A DNA stretch of 64,000 bases from Ferdinandcohnia sp047246645 (GCF_047246645.1 NZ_JBFOKR010000011.1:1-64000); one strand, 5' to 3'. Shown: positions 41,068 through 50,800, counted from the first letter of the stretch. Notes: a model not told the origin generated them from the letters alone. Program-made: numbers and translations.

Positions 41068-41529
41068 TTAAGCCTTGTTTGTAAAAACGATGTGTTTTTG
41101 GCCGAGGTAGTTGGTGATGGTGTAGAGTATGGTACCGAATAGGATGGCGAGGTAGTTGGTGTTTTCCGCTTGCACACCAATAGCCAGTACCATCCCGCTA
41201 ACTATCCATTTGCTTACAGAATAAGAGAATACATAACAAGATAGTATAACCACCACAAAGAGCGGAATGCTTTTCCATAAAGCTACTTTGCTAGCAAAGG
41301 TAAAGCGTTTATTTAATAAATAACTGACAGCGGCGCCTATTGAATTTCCTATAAATGTAGCAACCCAATAAGAAGTCCCTAATAGATGTAAAAGTAAAAA
41401 CATGCACGAGAGGCCAACCAGAGTATTTAACAATCCCACCAGTAAAAAACGGATAAAAGAATGAGGTGGTTTTAGGGAATCAGTGATAATCAACAGATAG
41501 ATTCCCTTCTTCACCAAGATCTCGCCCAT
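41068..41529 (-). CDS. GtrA-family membrane protein
   Basis: A GtrA/DPMS-type protein of up to 153 residues with four membrane segments; the family start FIRFLLVGLLNTLVGL is clear. GtrA proteins are thought to flip polyprenyl-phosphate sugars made by a partner GT2 enzyme, whose gene overlaps this one by 50 bp. Start uncertain: ATG at 41529 or in-frame GTG and TTG codons up to 12 codons later. Last gene of a three-gene operon with GT2 and YkoS-like genes. Confidence 0.85.
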   Translation of the reverse strand: MGEILVKKGIYLLIITDSLKPPHSFIRFLLVGLLNTLVGLSCMFLLLHLLGTSYWVATFIGNSIGAAVSYLLNKRFTFASKVALWKSIPLFVVVILSCYVFSYSVSKWIVSGMVLAIGVQAENTNYLAILFGTILYTITNYLGQKHIVFTNKA

Positions 41530-42529
41530 GTACAGACTCTTCTTCTATACCATCACCACCGTCTACTTCAGGTATGGCTAAATTAAACGTATCAATATCA
41601 ACTACATATCTTGGCCGTCGCTTTGTCTCTTTGTATACTTTTCCGATATACTCTCCGATAAATCCTAATGCAATTAATTGTAATCCACCAATTAACCAAA
41701 TAGAGGTAATGAGAGAAGTCCAACCAGTCTGGGTTTGTCCACTAAATTTCAGAAAAAAGAAATAGCCTCCAAATACTAAGCTAACAAAAAATGAAATAAA
41801 TCCCATTAGTGAAATGAACCGAATCGGGGTTACACTGAACGAGGTTATACCATCCAAAGCAAAGGAAAGCATCTTACGTAACGGGTACTTTGTTTCACCT
41901 GCTAATCGTTCCTTCCTATCATAATAAACAGAGGATGACTTAAACCCTACTAGTGGGACGACACCTCGTAAAAAAAGATTACTCTCATTAAATTGCTCAA
42001 GTGCATATACTGCACGTCGACTCATTAGCCTGAAATCTGCATGATTATAGACAAGATTCACTCCCATCCATTTCATCAACTTATAAAAACCTTGTGCAGT
42101 ATGTTTCTTAAAAAGGGTGTCTGTATTGCGTTCCTTCCGAACACCATAGACTACGTCATACCCATCCAAATAGCGATTCACAAACTCTCGAATAACTGAA
42201 ACATCATCCTGTAAATCTGCATCGATTGAAACAAGACAATCAGAGTAGCGTTTTGCAGCATGTAAACCGGCTAGAAGAGCATTTTGATGGCCGACATTTC
42301 TTGCTAGCTTAAGCCCTTTAATACGCACATTTTCAAGCCCTGTTTTATAAATAATCGACCAAGTCTGATCCTTGCTGCCATCATCTACAAATAATAGTTT
42401 GCTTTTGTCTGATATAAGCCCCTCTTTAACTAACTCTCCTACCAAATAATCAAGCTGTTTTATTGTTTCAGGTAATACTTCTTCTTCGTTGTAACAGGGA
42501 ATAACAATTGAAAGTACAGGTGCAACCAT
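41480..42529 (-). CDS. ykoT: GT2 glycosyltransferase, dolichol-P-sugar synthase type (YkoT-like)
   Basis: A 349-residue polyprenyl-phosphate glycosyltransferase. ATG at 42529 has GGGAGGG five bases before it. The N-terminal GT-A domain has SIVIPCYNEEEVLPET, LFVDDGSKDQTW and the metal motif SIDADLQDD; two C-terminal membrane segments follow (about 235-305). It likely transfers a sugar from UDP to undecaprenyl phosphate for outward flipping by GtrA. Gene order YkoS-like/GT2 is as in B. subtilis ykoST. The end-product glycan is unknown. Confidence 0.87.
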   Translation of the reverse strand: MVAPVLSIVIPCYNEEEVLPETIKQLDYLVGELVKEGLISDKSKLLFVDDGSKDQTWSIIYKTGLENVRIKGLKLARNVGHQNALLAGLHAAKRYSDCLVSIDADLQDDVSVIREFVNRYLDGYDVVYGVRKERNTDTLFKKHTAQGFYKLMKWMGVNLVYNHADFRLMSRRAVYALEQFNESNLFLRGVVPLVGFKSSSVYYDRKERLAGETKYPLRKMLSFALDGITSFSVTPIRFISLMGFISFFVSLVFGGYFFFLKFSGQTQTGWTSLITSIWLIGGLQLIALGFIGEYIGKVYKETKRRPRYVVDIDTFNLAIPEVDGGDGIEEESVHGRDLGEEGNLSVDYH

Positions 42530-42551
42530 GAAGACCCTCCCTTTTGAGACT

Positions 42552-44243
42552 TTACGAAATCGAAACCCTATATAAATAAATTCTCCATGCTGACTCAGGT
42601 GAATCAAACGTTTTCTCCAGTTCTAAATTGTTGTCTGCAGCATTTTTTATTGGTATCGCTGAAAAAATAAATCGCCCACCCATATCGTAAAAGGCTTGCA
42701 TATTCAGTTCCATTTTTTCGATTTCTTTTTTCGAACTCTTTTTGAACATATAGTGTTTACCAATTTCATCTAAAAAGAGGTAGCAACGCCCACCCCATTC
42801 ATCAAAGTACTCACGAAGTTTCGTGTTCTTATCCAGTTCCTTTTCAATAATCTCACGAAACTGATATTTATAAGTCAATGGGTAAAAATTGTTATAGGTA
42901 TCAAGTGTGTAAAATCCATTAAACTGAGCAATCGCTGGGTGAAGTCCAATACTTCCCACTCGATAGGATTCAAGAGGTTCGCCAATATAGTTTTTAATCT
43001 CCTCAAACTGTTGTTCAGCATAAAATTCCCTAAAAGAAGGCTTCTTTCGATACACTATTTCTTCATTAAAGCTCCCTAGAACGACCAACTGTGCTAATAA
43101 AAAAAATACTGTTGCACGTTTCCAACCTGAGCGGAACTCCCATAAAATTTTTAAAGAAAGTGCAAATAAAACATAGATTATCATTGGGCGCAGAAAATGA
43201 TATCTGGCAAAATTGAACGTATCGAGAAAGTGAAACTTTTTAGTTAATGGCACCCAACCTTTATAAAACCAAAACGCATACCATATCGATAAAACGGCGT
43301 TACATATATGTAAATATAAAAATGCTTTTTCTTCCCTCCAGGTATTCTTTAATATCACAACATATAAAGCTAAAAGAGTAACAGGTAGAATAACTAACCC
43401 ATGAACTGACATTACATGAGTGTGACCGAGTACATAGTTTTTTAAGGATAACCTTAGTGCTCTAATAAAAGTTAACCGAGCATGAAAATATTCATCACGA
43501 CTATTAGGCTCATCAACAAAAAAGAACGAGTAGACAAGTCTGTACTCAGCAATCATAAAGATTAAAGAAAAGTAAATAATCGCCCATAAAAATCGCGGGT
43601 TCCACCCCTTCCCTCGTACAACATCTGTCAACCAAAATAGCCCCATTCCACTAATGAAAAAGAAGAACCCTAGTACAATGCTTGAATAAAGAGGCAGCAG
43701 TGTTAGTGTTAGCCAGTTCACCCATGACTTTTCTCCCGCACGGATATTTAGTAGAGCCCATAATGCAAGGGGCATGCCGAGGGTACTTAGCATACCTGAT
43801 GGCCAGAAGGGAGTCAGTGCAAATGCAAGGGACACGCCAATCGTAAGGAATTGCCACTCTGACTGCTTTAGAAAATGTTTTCGTAACAATAAATACATAC
43901 CAAGAAAGGCAAATAGTCTTGTAATTAACTGACTTAACCCATATGCAATCATTGTAGGAAAGAATGTATGAAGCCAAACGATTCCACTAAACTCCGTTCC
44001 AAAAGCCCCTCTTTGTAGTTGTCCATTGATAATCTGAGGGATTGTTGCATCTAGTGGTCCCATTAACTGATTACTTTCTGCCAAAACTTTGTACCATGCA
44101 ATATTTGAGTCCAAATTGTCATGAACTCGTATATGAGCATTTTCACCCAATATAAAGTAAGGTGATACAAAAAGAAAAATAAGTAATATTGCAACAATGA
44201 TAAGAAGATACTTATGCTTGTGTAGAGTTCTTTGATGAAACAA
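42552..44243 (-). CDS. ykoS: Multi-spanning membrane protein, DUF6044 (YkoS-like)
   Basis: A 563-residue protein with about 11-13 membrane segments and a C-terminal extracellular region of about 150 residues. The early loop after the first segment contains GENAHIRVHDNLDSN, whose acidic/His residues resemble the catalytic loop of GT-C glycosyltransferases. B. subtilis YkoS is the likely homologue and also stands beside a GT2 gene. It is a plausible membrane glycosyltransferase using the lipid-linked sugar made by the next two gene products. First gene of the operon; 22 bp to the GT2 start. Confidence 0.75.
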   Translation of the reverse strand: MFHQRTLHKHKYLLIIVAILLIFLFVSPYFILGENAHIRVHDNLDSNIAWYKVLAESNQLMGPLDATIPQIINGQLQRGAFGTEFSGIVWLHTFFPTMIAYGLSQLITRLFAFLGMYLLLRKHFLKQSEWQFLTIGVSLAFALTPFWPSGMLSTLGMPLALWALLNIRAGEKSWVNWLTLTLLPLYSSIVLGFFFFISGMGLFWLTDVVRGKGWNPRFLWAIIYFSLIFMIAEYRLVYSFFFVDEPNSRDEYFHARLTFIRALRLSLKNYVLGHTHVMSVHGLVILPVTLLALYVVILKNTWREEKAFLYLHICNAVLSIWYAFWFYKGWVPLTKKFHFLDTFNFARYHFLRPMIIYVLFALSLKILWEFRSGWKRATVFFLLAQLVVLGSFNEEIVYRKKPSFREFYAEQQFEEIKNYIGEPLESYRVGSIGLHPAIAQFNGFYTLDTYNNFYPLTYKYQFREIIEKELDKNTKLREYFDEWGGRCYLFLDEIGKHYMFKKSSKKEIEKMELNMQAFYDMGGRFIFSAIPIKNAADNNLELEKTFDSPESAWRIYLYRVSIS

Positions 44244-44323
44244 TGTACTTCCTCCAGTTACAAAAAACTAGCAAATTTGGAATTCCAACCTTATTTTTAC
44301 CAATGCTCTAAAGAATATGAATG

Positions 44324-44348
44324 AAAAAAGGTGGAAGAAGTCCCACCC
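44324..44348 (-). terminator. Terminator of the subtilase gene
   Basis: On the minus strand GGTGG/CCACC stem with eight-base loop then six T residues. Confidence 0.85.
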
Positions 44349-44352
44349 TTAG

Positions 44353-45726
44353 TTACTCGCGTTTATTTTTATTTGTTGCTTGCTCAAGTGCACCAACCAT
44401 ATCAATTAGTCCTTCACCAAAATATATATCTCTCCCAACATTTCCGAGATCTAGACTTGTTGTTTTGATGATATTCATTATATCTTTGTTGGAAAGATCC
44501 GGATTTACGGAACGAATTAACGCGGCTAATGCAGCAACATGTGGTGCTGCCATTGATGTTCCAGAAAGGGCAGCATATTGTTCATCAATATACGTGCTTG
44601 GAATCGTAACACCAGGAGCTGAAACATCAATGTAATCCCCATAATTTGAAAAATCTGCCCGATCTCCATTTAAGTCAACGGCTGCTACACTAAGAACTTC
44701 AGGGTATGCTGCGGGGTAACTTGGTTGTCTTGAATTATCGTTTCCTGAAGCAGCAACCATTACCACATCATGCTGATATGCATACGATACCGCTCGTTTA
44801 AGTAGCTTTGAGCCTTCATAATTCCCAAGACTTAGATTAATCACGTCAGCACCATTGTCTGTTGCCCAAATAATACCTCTTGCTATATCAAAGGTTGAAC
44901 CATACCCATCAGACCCCATCACCTTGACTGGCATGATTGGATTAAACCATGTAATACCAGCAATTCCTTCATAATTATTCGTTTGCGAGGCAATAATCCC
45001 AGCTACATGTGTTCCATGCCCATTGTCATCATCAGGTATATTATTGTCTTTCAACACGTTATAGCCTTTTACAATTCTGTTTGATAAATCAGGGTGGTCA
45101 AGGTCTACCCCTGTATCGATTATGGCAATCTCAACATCTTCTGCTCCTTGGGTCAAATCCCAGCCATTTTCAGTATCAATCATGCGGAGATTCCATTGGT
45201 AGTCATTATAGAGAAGGTCGTTAGGAGCATGTTGATTTTGCATCAAAAGATAATTTGGCTCGGCAAATTCTACATTTTCCATATGATCAAAGTATTTAAT
45301 TAAATCTGTGGTTTTTAATGTATCTGATTGGAAAATGTACGAAGAATCGAGTGACTTTAAAAGTTTCCCTCTTATGTCCTTCTCAATCTTTTTAATTTCA
45401 TGCTCTTGTAACTTACTTTTAAAATCAACAATAACCTGGTGATGGTGATAATGACTTTTCTCCTCTCCGTTATGGTTAATTATGTCAATTTCACTATCAA
45501 CATCTAACTGTTTTTGAACCTTGTTGTATAGTTGTATCGAGTCCACATTCATTATATGTGGAGAACTGTCCGGTTGATCTTTACCAATGCCTAAAGGTCC
45601 AGGATTAACCGAAGAAGTTCCAGGGGCTTGTTTCTCTCCTTTATCGATTAAGGAAAAAGAAACAAATATTGAAAGACCAATTGCAATTACTAATGCCGCA
45701 AAAGCTATAAACTTTCTATTTCGCAT
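44353..45726 (-). CDS. Subtilisin-like serine protease (S8), secreted or anchored
   Basis: A 457-residue subtilase. ATG 45726 is chosen because an in-frame GTG three codons earlier is part of the ribosome site GAGGTG. N-terminal hydrophobic segment (about 6-27), propeptide with I9-type inhibitor domain (about 90-165, ending FAEPNYLL), and the catalytic domain with Asp in AIIDTGVD, His in DNGHGTHVAG and Ser in SGTSMAAPHVA. Expected to act outside the cell. It is monocistronic, so its role (nutrition, processing) cannot be told from neighbours. Confidence 0.93.
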   Translation of the reverse strand: MRNRKFIAFAALVIAIGLSIFVSFSLIDKGEKQAPGTSSVNPGPLGIGKDQPDSSPHIMNVDSIQLYNKVQKQLDVDSEIDIINHNGEEKSHYHHHQVIVDFKSKLQEHEIKKIEKDIRGKLLKSLDSSYIFQSDTLKTTDLIKYFDHMENVEFAEPNYLLMQNQHAPNDLLYNDYQWNLRMIDTENGWDLTQGAEDVEIAIIDTGVDLDHPDLSNRIVKGYNVLKDNNIPDDDNGHGTHVAGIIASQTNNYEGIAGITWFNPIMPVKVMGSDGYGSTFDIARGIIWATDNGADVINLSLGNYEGSKLLKRAVSYAYQHDVVMVAASGNDNSRQPSYPAAYPEVLSVAAVDLNGDRADFSNYGDYIDVSAPGVTIPSTYIDEQYAALSGTSMAAPHVAALAALIRSVNPDLSNKDIMNIIKTTSLDLGNVGRDIYFGEGLIDMVGALEQATNKNKRE

Positions 45727-46066
45727 ATATTTCACCTCGATATTTACTCTATTTCTTACTAGTATCTAGCCATTAGGATTGTTTCATGCCAATATTGTTG
45801 AACTTTGGTGTACCAATAATTTCTCCATAAGCTAATTTTTCTTTAAACGTAGATAGTGCCCTATATCCCATGTGAATTTAGTATAGTGCTTGTTCCAAAA
45901 TCAGAAATTAAATGCATAAATACCATGATTTTCAAGAATAACTAACAAAAGGGATATTCATGTAGATAACTTCCTGTTTTAGAAAAGATAGTGGCTATTA
46001 GAAGCGGAATAAAAGCAAAATTGTTTAATCCGAAGTTAAACTCTTAATGTAAAAAAGGGGATTCAT
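45727..46066. other. Intergenic region between protease and gerA-type genes
   Basis: No gene, hairpin or repeat that I can support. It must hold divergent promoters; a sigma-G promoter for the germination operon is expected, but no convincing -10/-35 pair was found. Confidence 0.5.
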
Positions 46067-47551
46067 ATGCCTAATTGGTTCAAAAATGAGAATAAAAAAC
46101 CAAAGCTAACAGAAGAGGTATATCAGACCTTTCGAAAATCTGAGGATTTTGTTTGCCAATTAAATAATCAAGCTATACGACCTTTTTGGCTTTGCTATCA
46201 AAAAAATATAGTTGATACCAAGGTAATTCATCAGAATATTCTTCCTTACTTGCTATACGCAAAAATACCAACAATTAAGGAACTTAAGTCAATAATACCC
46301 ATAGAGAACCTTGTTATAACAAATAATAAAGATGATATTGAAAATAAGCTTTTACAAGGGTCAATAATGGTACAGTTTCATAAATATGATGGTTATTGTG
46401 CATTAATAGATGCTCCAAAGTTCGATAAAAGGTCAATACCGATACCAGAAGTTGAATTTAGTGTAGTGGGACCAAAAGAAGCATTTATTGAATCAATAGA
46501 TGTAAATTTAAATCTCATTCGAAAACGGCTGCCAGTACCTGAACTTAGAGTGAAGATGCTCACTATTGGTAAAGTAACTAAAACAAAAGTAGCTGTCCTA
46601 TATATAAGTGACATTGTTGACAAGGTAAATGTCCAAACTGTCCTTCAGCGATTAAATGATATTGAATTTGACCAAGTTAGTGATAGTTCGTTTATTGAAC
46701 AGATAATTGATGACAATCGAAATTCACCCTTTCCTCAAATGCTCCAAACGGAACGCCCTGACAGAGTTGCATCTGTACTTGTCGAAGGAAAGGTAGTTAT
46801 ATTATCAGACGGTTCGCCTCAGGCACTTATTACACCGACAACTCTTGTTGAGTTTTTCTCATCGTTTGAAGATTATTTCATGAATTGGTATATTTCTTCC
46901 TTTATTCGTCTATTGCGAGTGGGGTCAGTTGTTTTTTCAATTTTAATAACCCCAATATATGTAGCAGTTCTCTCCTTTCATCATGAATTAATTCCGAGAG
47001 ATTTGCTGGCAACACTTATCACTTCAAGAAGGGAAGTACCACTTCCCCCTATATTAGAGGCGCTTTTCTTAGAATTGACAATAGAGTTACTAAGGGAAGC
47101 CGGAGCAAGACTACCAACCAAAGTCGGTCAGACAATTGGTATCGTGGGCGGTATTGTAATTGGAACTGCTTCGGTTGAGGCAGGACTTACCAGTAATGTT
47201 TTGCTTATTATTGTTGCACTTTCTGCACTAGCTTCGTTTACAACACCGGTATATGCAATGGGTAATACGATTCGATTAGTGAGATTTCCCTTCCTACTAT
47301 TTGCTGAAATTTGGGGGTTACTTGGTATCGTATTGTGTTTCTGTTTTTTACTAACTCATCTTATACAGTTAACGTCATTGGGCAGACCATTCCTTGAACC
47401 CGTTTACCCACCACGTTTACGGGATTTAAAGGATGCGTTTATTAGATTGCCATTTTCAGAACTATCAAAGCGACCGGTATTTCTGAGAACACAGGATACT
47501 AGCCGTTTCAATAAGAAGGACGCAAAAGCAAAGAAAGATATTGATGAGTAG
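46067..47551 (+). CDS. Spore germination receptor A subunit (GerA family)
   Basis: A 494-residue GerA/GerKA-type subunit. Hydrophilic N-terminal domain of about 270 residues, then five or six membrane segments and a hydrophilic tail. Signature patches are QTERPDRVASVLVEGKV and EALFLELTIELLREAGARLP. With B and C subunits it forms the nutrient receptor in the spore inner membrane. The operon order A-B-C is standard. Which nutrient it senses cannot be read from the sequence. AAAGGGG site. Confidence 0.94.
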   Translation: MPNWFKNENKKPKLTEEVYQTFRKSEDFVCQLNNQAIRPFWLCYQKNIVDTKVIHQNILPYLLYAKIPTIKELKSIIPIENLVITNNKDDIENKLLQGSIMVQFHKYDGYCALIDAPKFDKRSIPIPEVEFSVVGPKEAFIESIDVNLNLIRKRLPVPELRVKMLTIGKVTKTKVAVLYISDIVDKVNVQTVLQRLNDIEFDQVSDSSFIEQIIDDNRNSPFPQMLQTERPDRVASVLVEGKVVILSDGSPQALITPTTLVEFFSSFEDYFMNWYISSFIRLLRVGSVVFSILITPIYVAVLSFHHELIPRDLLATLITSRREVPLPPILEALFLELTIELLREAGARLPTKVGQTIGIVGGIVIGTASVEAGLTSNVLLIIVALSALASFTTPVYAMGNTIRLVRFPFLLFAEIWGLLGIVLCFCFLLTHLIQLTSLGRPFLEPVYPPRLRDLKDAFIRLPFSELSKRPVFLRTQDTSRFNKKDAKAKKDIDE

Positions 47552-47574
47552 CCAGAAAATAAGGAGTTGCAGCT

Positions 47575-48663
47575 ATGGATAGGATTAAGGAACAATTTTT
47601 AGTATCCCCTTTTCTGGTGTTTTTCCTAATCCACTCTATGCAAATCGGAATAGGGATGTTAGGATTTCAACGAATCATTGCAAAATCTGCAGGTTTTGAC
47701 AGTTGGATCTCTATTATCATAGTGGGTATATGCGTCCATATAATCATTTGGATGATTTATCGGATTTTAGACAACTCGAAAGGGGATATTGTACATGTCC
47801 ATAAAGAGATCTTTGGAAAGTGGATTGGCGGCTTTATAAGTCTGTTATTTATTCTTTATTTAATGGCCATGTCTGTAACTGTATTACGTTCGTACATTGA
47901 GGTAGTGGAAGTATGGATGTTTGCTGACTTTAACAAATGGGTTTTTGGATTTTTTACACTTGTGCTTGTATATTACATCATTAGTGGTGGATTTCGTACT
48001 GTAACTGGTATCAGCTTTTTTAGTGTGGTACTCCCGTTTTATATTCTTTTAGTCATGATTTTTCCTCTTGGCTATGCTCATGTGAGAAATTTGTTACCGA
48101 TTATGTCTCATAGCTTCATGGATATAGCAAAGGCAACAAAAGACATGAGTTTAAGCATAATAGGTTTTGAGGTCATTCTTTTCTACTATCCTTTTATAAA
48201 AGATGCAAAAAAGTCACAGAAGTGGGCTCATTTAGGTGCTTTAGCAACAACTATTCTATATTTAGGAGTAGCTCTAACAGCATTTATGTTTTATAGTGAA
48301 GCACAATTGGATAAACAAATTTGGGCTACTTTATCCATGTTTAAAATTGTAATATTACCCTTCGTCGAACGTTTTGAATATATCGGAATTACTTCATGGT
48401 TTCTTGTAGTCCTACCTAATATTTGTTTAACATTATGGGCATCAAGTAGAGGTATCAAGCGAATGTTCGCAGTAAAACAGAAACATTCATTGATAGTTAT
48501 TATGGCTATCGTACTTGTGGCAGTAGGGATGTTTAAAACAAGATTTCAAATAAATATGCTCAATGATTATATGGCAACCTTTGGATTTTATTTTGTATTT
48601 TGTTATATTCCAATACTTTTTGTACTAAACTTTATCATTCGAAAACTGAGGGGCAAAAAATGA
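47575..48663 (+). CDS. Spore germination receptor B subunit (GerB, APC-type permease fold)
   Basis: A 362-residue GerB/GerKB-type protein with about ten membrane segments and the amino-acid permease fold used to bind germinants. It begins with SPFLVFFLIHSMQIGIGMLG, typical of the family. It starts 23 bases after the A subunit with an AAGGAG site and ends overlapping the C subunit start by four bases, so expression is coupled. Confidence 0.93.
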   Translation: MDRIKEQFLVSPFLVFFLIHSMQIGIGMLGFQRIIAKSAGFDSWISIIIVGICVHIIIWMIYRILDNSKGDIVHVHKEIFGKWIGGFISLLFILYLMAMSVTVLRSYIEVVEVWMFADFNKWVFGFFTLVLVYYIISGGFRTVTGISFFSVVLPFYILLVMIFPLGYAHVRNLLPIMSHSFMDIAKATKDMSLSIIGFEVILFYYPFIKDAKKSQKWAHLGALATTILYLGVALTAFMFYSEAQLDKQIWATLSMFKIVILPFVERFEYIGITSWFLVVLPNICLTLWASSRGIKRMFAVKQKHSLIVIMAIVLVAVGMFKTRFQINMLNDYMATFGFYFVFCYIPILFVLNFIIRKLRGKK

Positions 48664-49742
48664 AAAAGTATATATATGGAATTAGTACAGTTATTGTAGT
48701 AGCAATAACATTAATATATGGCAGGGTTGAAAAAGAAATTATTGATGATATAAATGTAGTAACAGCCGTTGGATTTGATGATGCAAAAGGGGAAAAAATC
48801 AAAGGTACTGCTGTTATTCCAGTATTTAATGCGGATAAGAGTATTGATAATGCTACGTTTACTGATGAATCAGTATTAGCAAAGGAAATTATTAATGTTT
48901 TACAAAAGAAGTCTGCAGACCCACTTGCAACAGGTGGAATTAGAGTAGTTTTATACCAAGATAAGCTTGCTAGAAAAGGGATATTAAAGTTTGTAGATGC
49001 GCTTCAACGGGATGCAAGCGTAGGCTCAAATATGTATCTTGCAATAGTGGAAGGAGAGACACAAGAAGTCCTAAATACAACGCTTGGAAACAGAGGAACA
49101 GGTGAATATTTAGCAACTATAATGGAACATAATACGGAACGTCGTGATGTTCCAAGATCAGACTTACATACATTTCTTTTTAGACATCACGCAACAGGAA
49201 TGGATCCGTATCTTCCATTAATGAAATTACTAAAAGATAAAATGGAAATTACCGGTTTAGGGATGTTTCAAGATGGAAGGCTTGTTTACCAAATTGATGA
49301 ACCAGATATGTTTTTTTTTAAGGCAATGGTTGAAAATTATGGAGCAGGCTCCTATACGCTCAATTTAAAAGCAACAGGTGAATATGCATCAGTGAAACGA
49401 ATTCTGACGAAAAGAGATGTTCGAGTTGAGAAAGTTGGAGCGACGCCAGAGGTAAATATATATATTCAGTTTGAAGGAATTTTAAGTGAGTTTACTGGAA
49501 GAAGAACGAACCCTGCTATAATTGATGAAATTATCAAAGAGTTAGAGAAAGAGATTGTTACAAAATCGGAGAAAATGTTGAAGGACTTTCAGGATAGAGG
49601 GATTGACCCAGTTGGAATTGGTTACATGGCTAGAAATTCAAATCGTGACTTTGATAATGTAAAATGGGAAGGGGACTATCCTAAAATTGATATGAAAGTA
49701 CATGCGAAAGTTGTGTTAACGGAGACTGGTATAATTGAATAA
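48660..49742 (+). CDS. Spore germination receptor C subunit (GerC) lacking the lipobox Cys
   Basis: A 360-residue Ger(x)C protein that starts at the ATG overlapping the gerB stop. GerC proteins are normally lipoproteins with LxGCWDxxE at the N-terminus. Here the aligned stretch reads LIYGRVEKEIIDDINVV, so the lipidated Cys is Arg and the protein must be held by its uncleaved N-terminal hydrophobic segment (about 4-20). The domain structure downstream is normal, with AVGFDDAKGEK and the C-terminal domain ending in ANVVLTETG-like sequence. Function in germination is expected, but diacylation by Lgt is not. Confidence 0.9.
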   Translation: MKKYIYGISTVIVVAITLIYGRVEKEIIDDINVVTAVGFDDAKGEKIKGTAVIPVFNADKSIDNATFTDESVLAKEIINVLQKKSADPLATGGIRVVLYQDKLARKGILKFVDALQRDASVGSNMYLAIVEGETQEVLNTTLGNRGTGEYLATIMEHNTERRDVPRSDLHTFLFRHHATGMDPYLPLMKLLKDKMEITGLGMFQDGRLVYQIDEPDMFFFKAMVENYGAGSYTLNLKATGEYASVKRILTKRDVRVEKVGATPEVNIYIQFEGILSEFTGRRTNPAIIDEIIKELEKEIVTKSEKMLKDFQDRGIDPVGIGYMARNSNRDFDNVKWEGDYPKIDMKVHAKVVLTETGIIE

Positions 49743-49854
49743 GACAGGACCTTTGAACCATGAGTAACTATGGATGGTAATTTATACGTAGTAAATAGTA
49801 AAATTACCTAAGGGAAATAAGTAGTATAAGAAAAGTCTAATAGAGGTGGCATTT

Positions 49855-50610
49855 TTGAAGTATTTTATTATTACTGGAACATCAAGGGGATTAGGAGAAT
49901 CCATTGTTAAGCAGTTATTGGACAAAAATAACACGTTATTTTGTATTTCAAGGAAGCAAAATAATGAACTGAAAGATATAGCGAGTCAAAGAGGAATTAA
50001 TTTATATTATTTTTCGTGTGACCTTCAAAAAAATGAAGAGATAGAAAAAGTAATGGAACGAATCTTTTCTTCAATTGATTTTTCAAATGCAGAGGGAATA
50101 TTTCTGATTAACAATGCTGGTGTAATTGAGCCGATTAAACCAATTGGAAAAGCGAACACAAGAGAATTAACAGAAAGTGTTCATGTGAATTTATTAGCAC
50201 CTATGATTATAAGTACGTATTTTATTCGACATACATCAGAGTTTGCAACCAAAAAAGTGATTGTAAACATTTCGTCTGGCGCAGCAAACAAACCAAGACA
50301 CGGCTGGGCTGCTTACTCAAGTTCAAAGGCTGGGATAGATATGTTTACAAAAACAGTTGGACTTGAACAGGAAGCAGCTGAACATCCAGTGGAAATCATA
50401 TCATTTTCACCTGGTGTTATGGATACTGATATGCAAGGTGTAATAAGAACAGCTAAAAAAGAGGATTTTACAGATGTAGAGCGCTTTATTGAATTCAATG
50501 AAAAAGGCACGCTCAGATCACCTGACTTCATCAGTAGCGTCATCCTCGACCTGATCTTTAACCAACAAATTATAAATGGACAGGTATACGATATCAAATC
50601 TTTCATTTAA
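49855..50610 (+). CDS. yueD: Short-chain dehydrogenase, YueD-like (benzil reductase type)
   Basis: A 251-residue SDR. TTG 49855 is six bases from AGAGGTGG, and a GTG at 49846 lies within that site. NADP-binding TGTSRGLGES, NNAG, catalytic Ser in NISSGAANK and YSSSK are intact. It resembles B. subtilis YueD and sepiapterin reductases, which reduce diketones such as benzil to benzoin. The biological substrate is unknown. Terminator follows. Confidence 0.85.
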   Translation: MKYFIITGTSRGLGESIVKQLLDKNNTLFCISRKQNNELKDIASQRGINLYYFSCDLQKNEEIEKVMERIFSSIDFSNAEGIFLINNAGVIEPIKPIGKANTRELTESVHVNLLAPMIISTYFIRHTSEFATKKVIVNISSGAANKPRHGWAAYSSSKAGIDMFTKTVGLEQEAAEHPVEIISFSPGVMDTDMQGVIRTAKKEDFTDVERFIEFNEKGTLRSPDFISSVILDLIFNQQIINGQVYDIKSFI

Positions 50611-50616
50611 AATCGG

Positions 50617-50656
50617 CCTCCTTAACTAGTACAATAACTAGAAAAGGAGGTTGTTT
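50617..50656 (+). terminator. Rho-independent terminator
   Basis: CCTCCTT-AA-CTAGT pairs with ACTAG-AA-AAGGAGG, then TTGTTTT. Confidence 0.8.
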
Positions 50657-50698
50657 TGTATGATAAATTATTTCGTTAATCTAAAAACGTCCACGTGT

Positions 50699-50734
50699 GA
50701 AAGACAAATGTCTTTCTGTGGTGCCTGGCACCAC
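50699..50734. repeat. GGTGCC-core palindromic repeat, double hairpin
   Basis: GAAAGAC-AAAT-GTCTTTC is followed by GTGGTGCC-T-GGCACCAC. This is the most compact copy of the family seen at 34.6, 38.5 and 40.9 kb. Confidence 0.88.
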
Positions 50735-50800
50735 CAGGTTGGACGAGTTGGTTAGAGATGATTATAATAGAGTGGAATGTGCAAGTGAGGAGAGGTTTAG

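Noticed and set aside
50660..50755. 31-codon frame ATGATAAATTATTTC... after the YueD-like gene
   Set aside because: The frame lies across the palindromic repeat, and its AGGAGG is the 3' arm of the terminator, so the signal is probably accidental.
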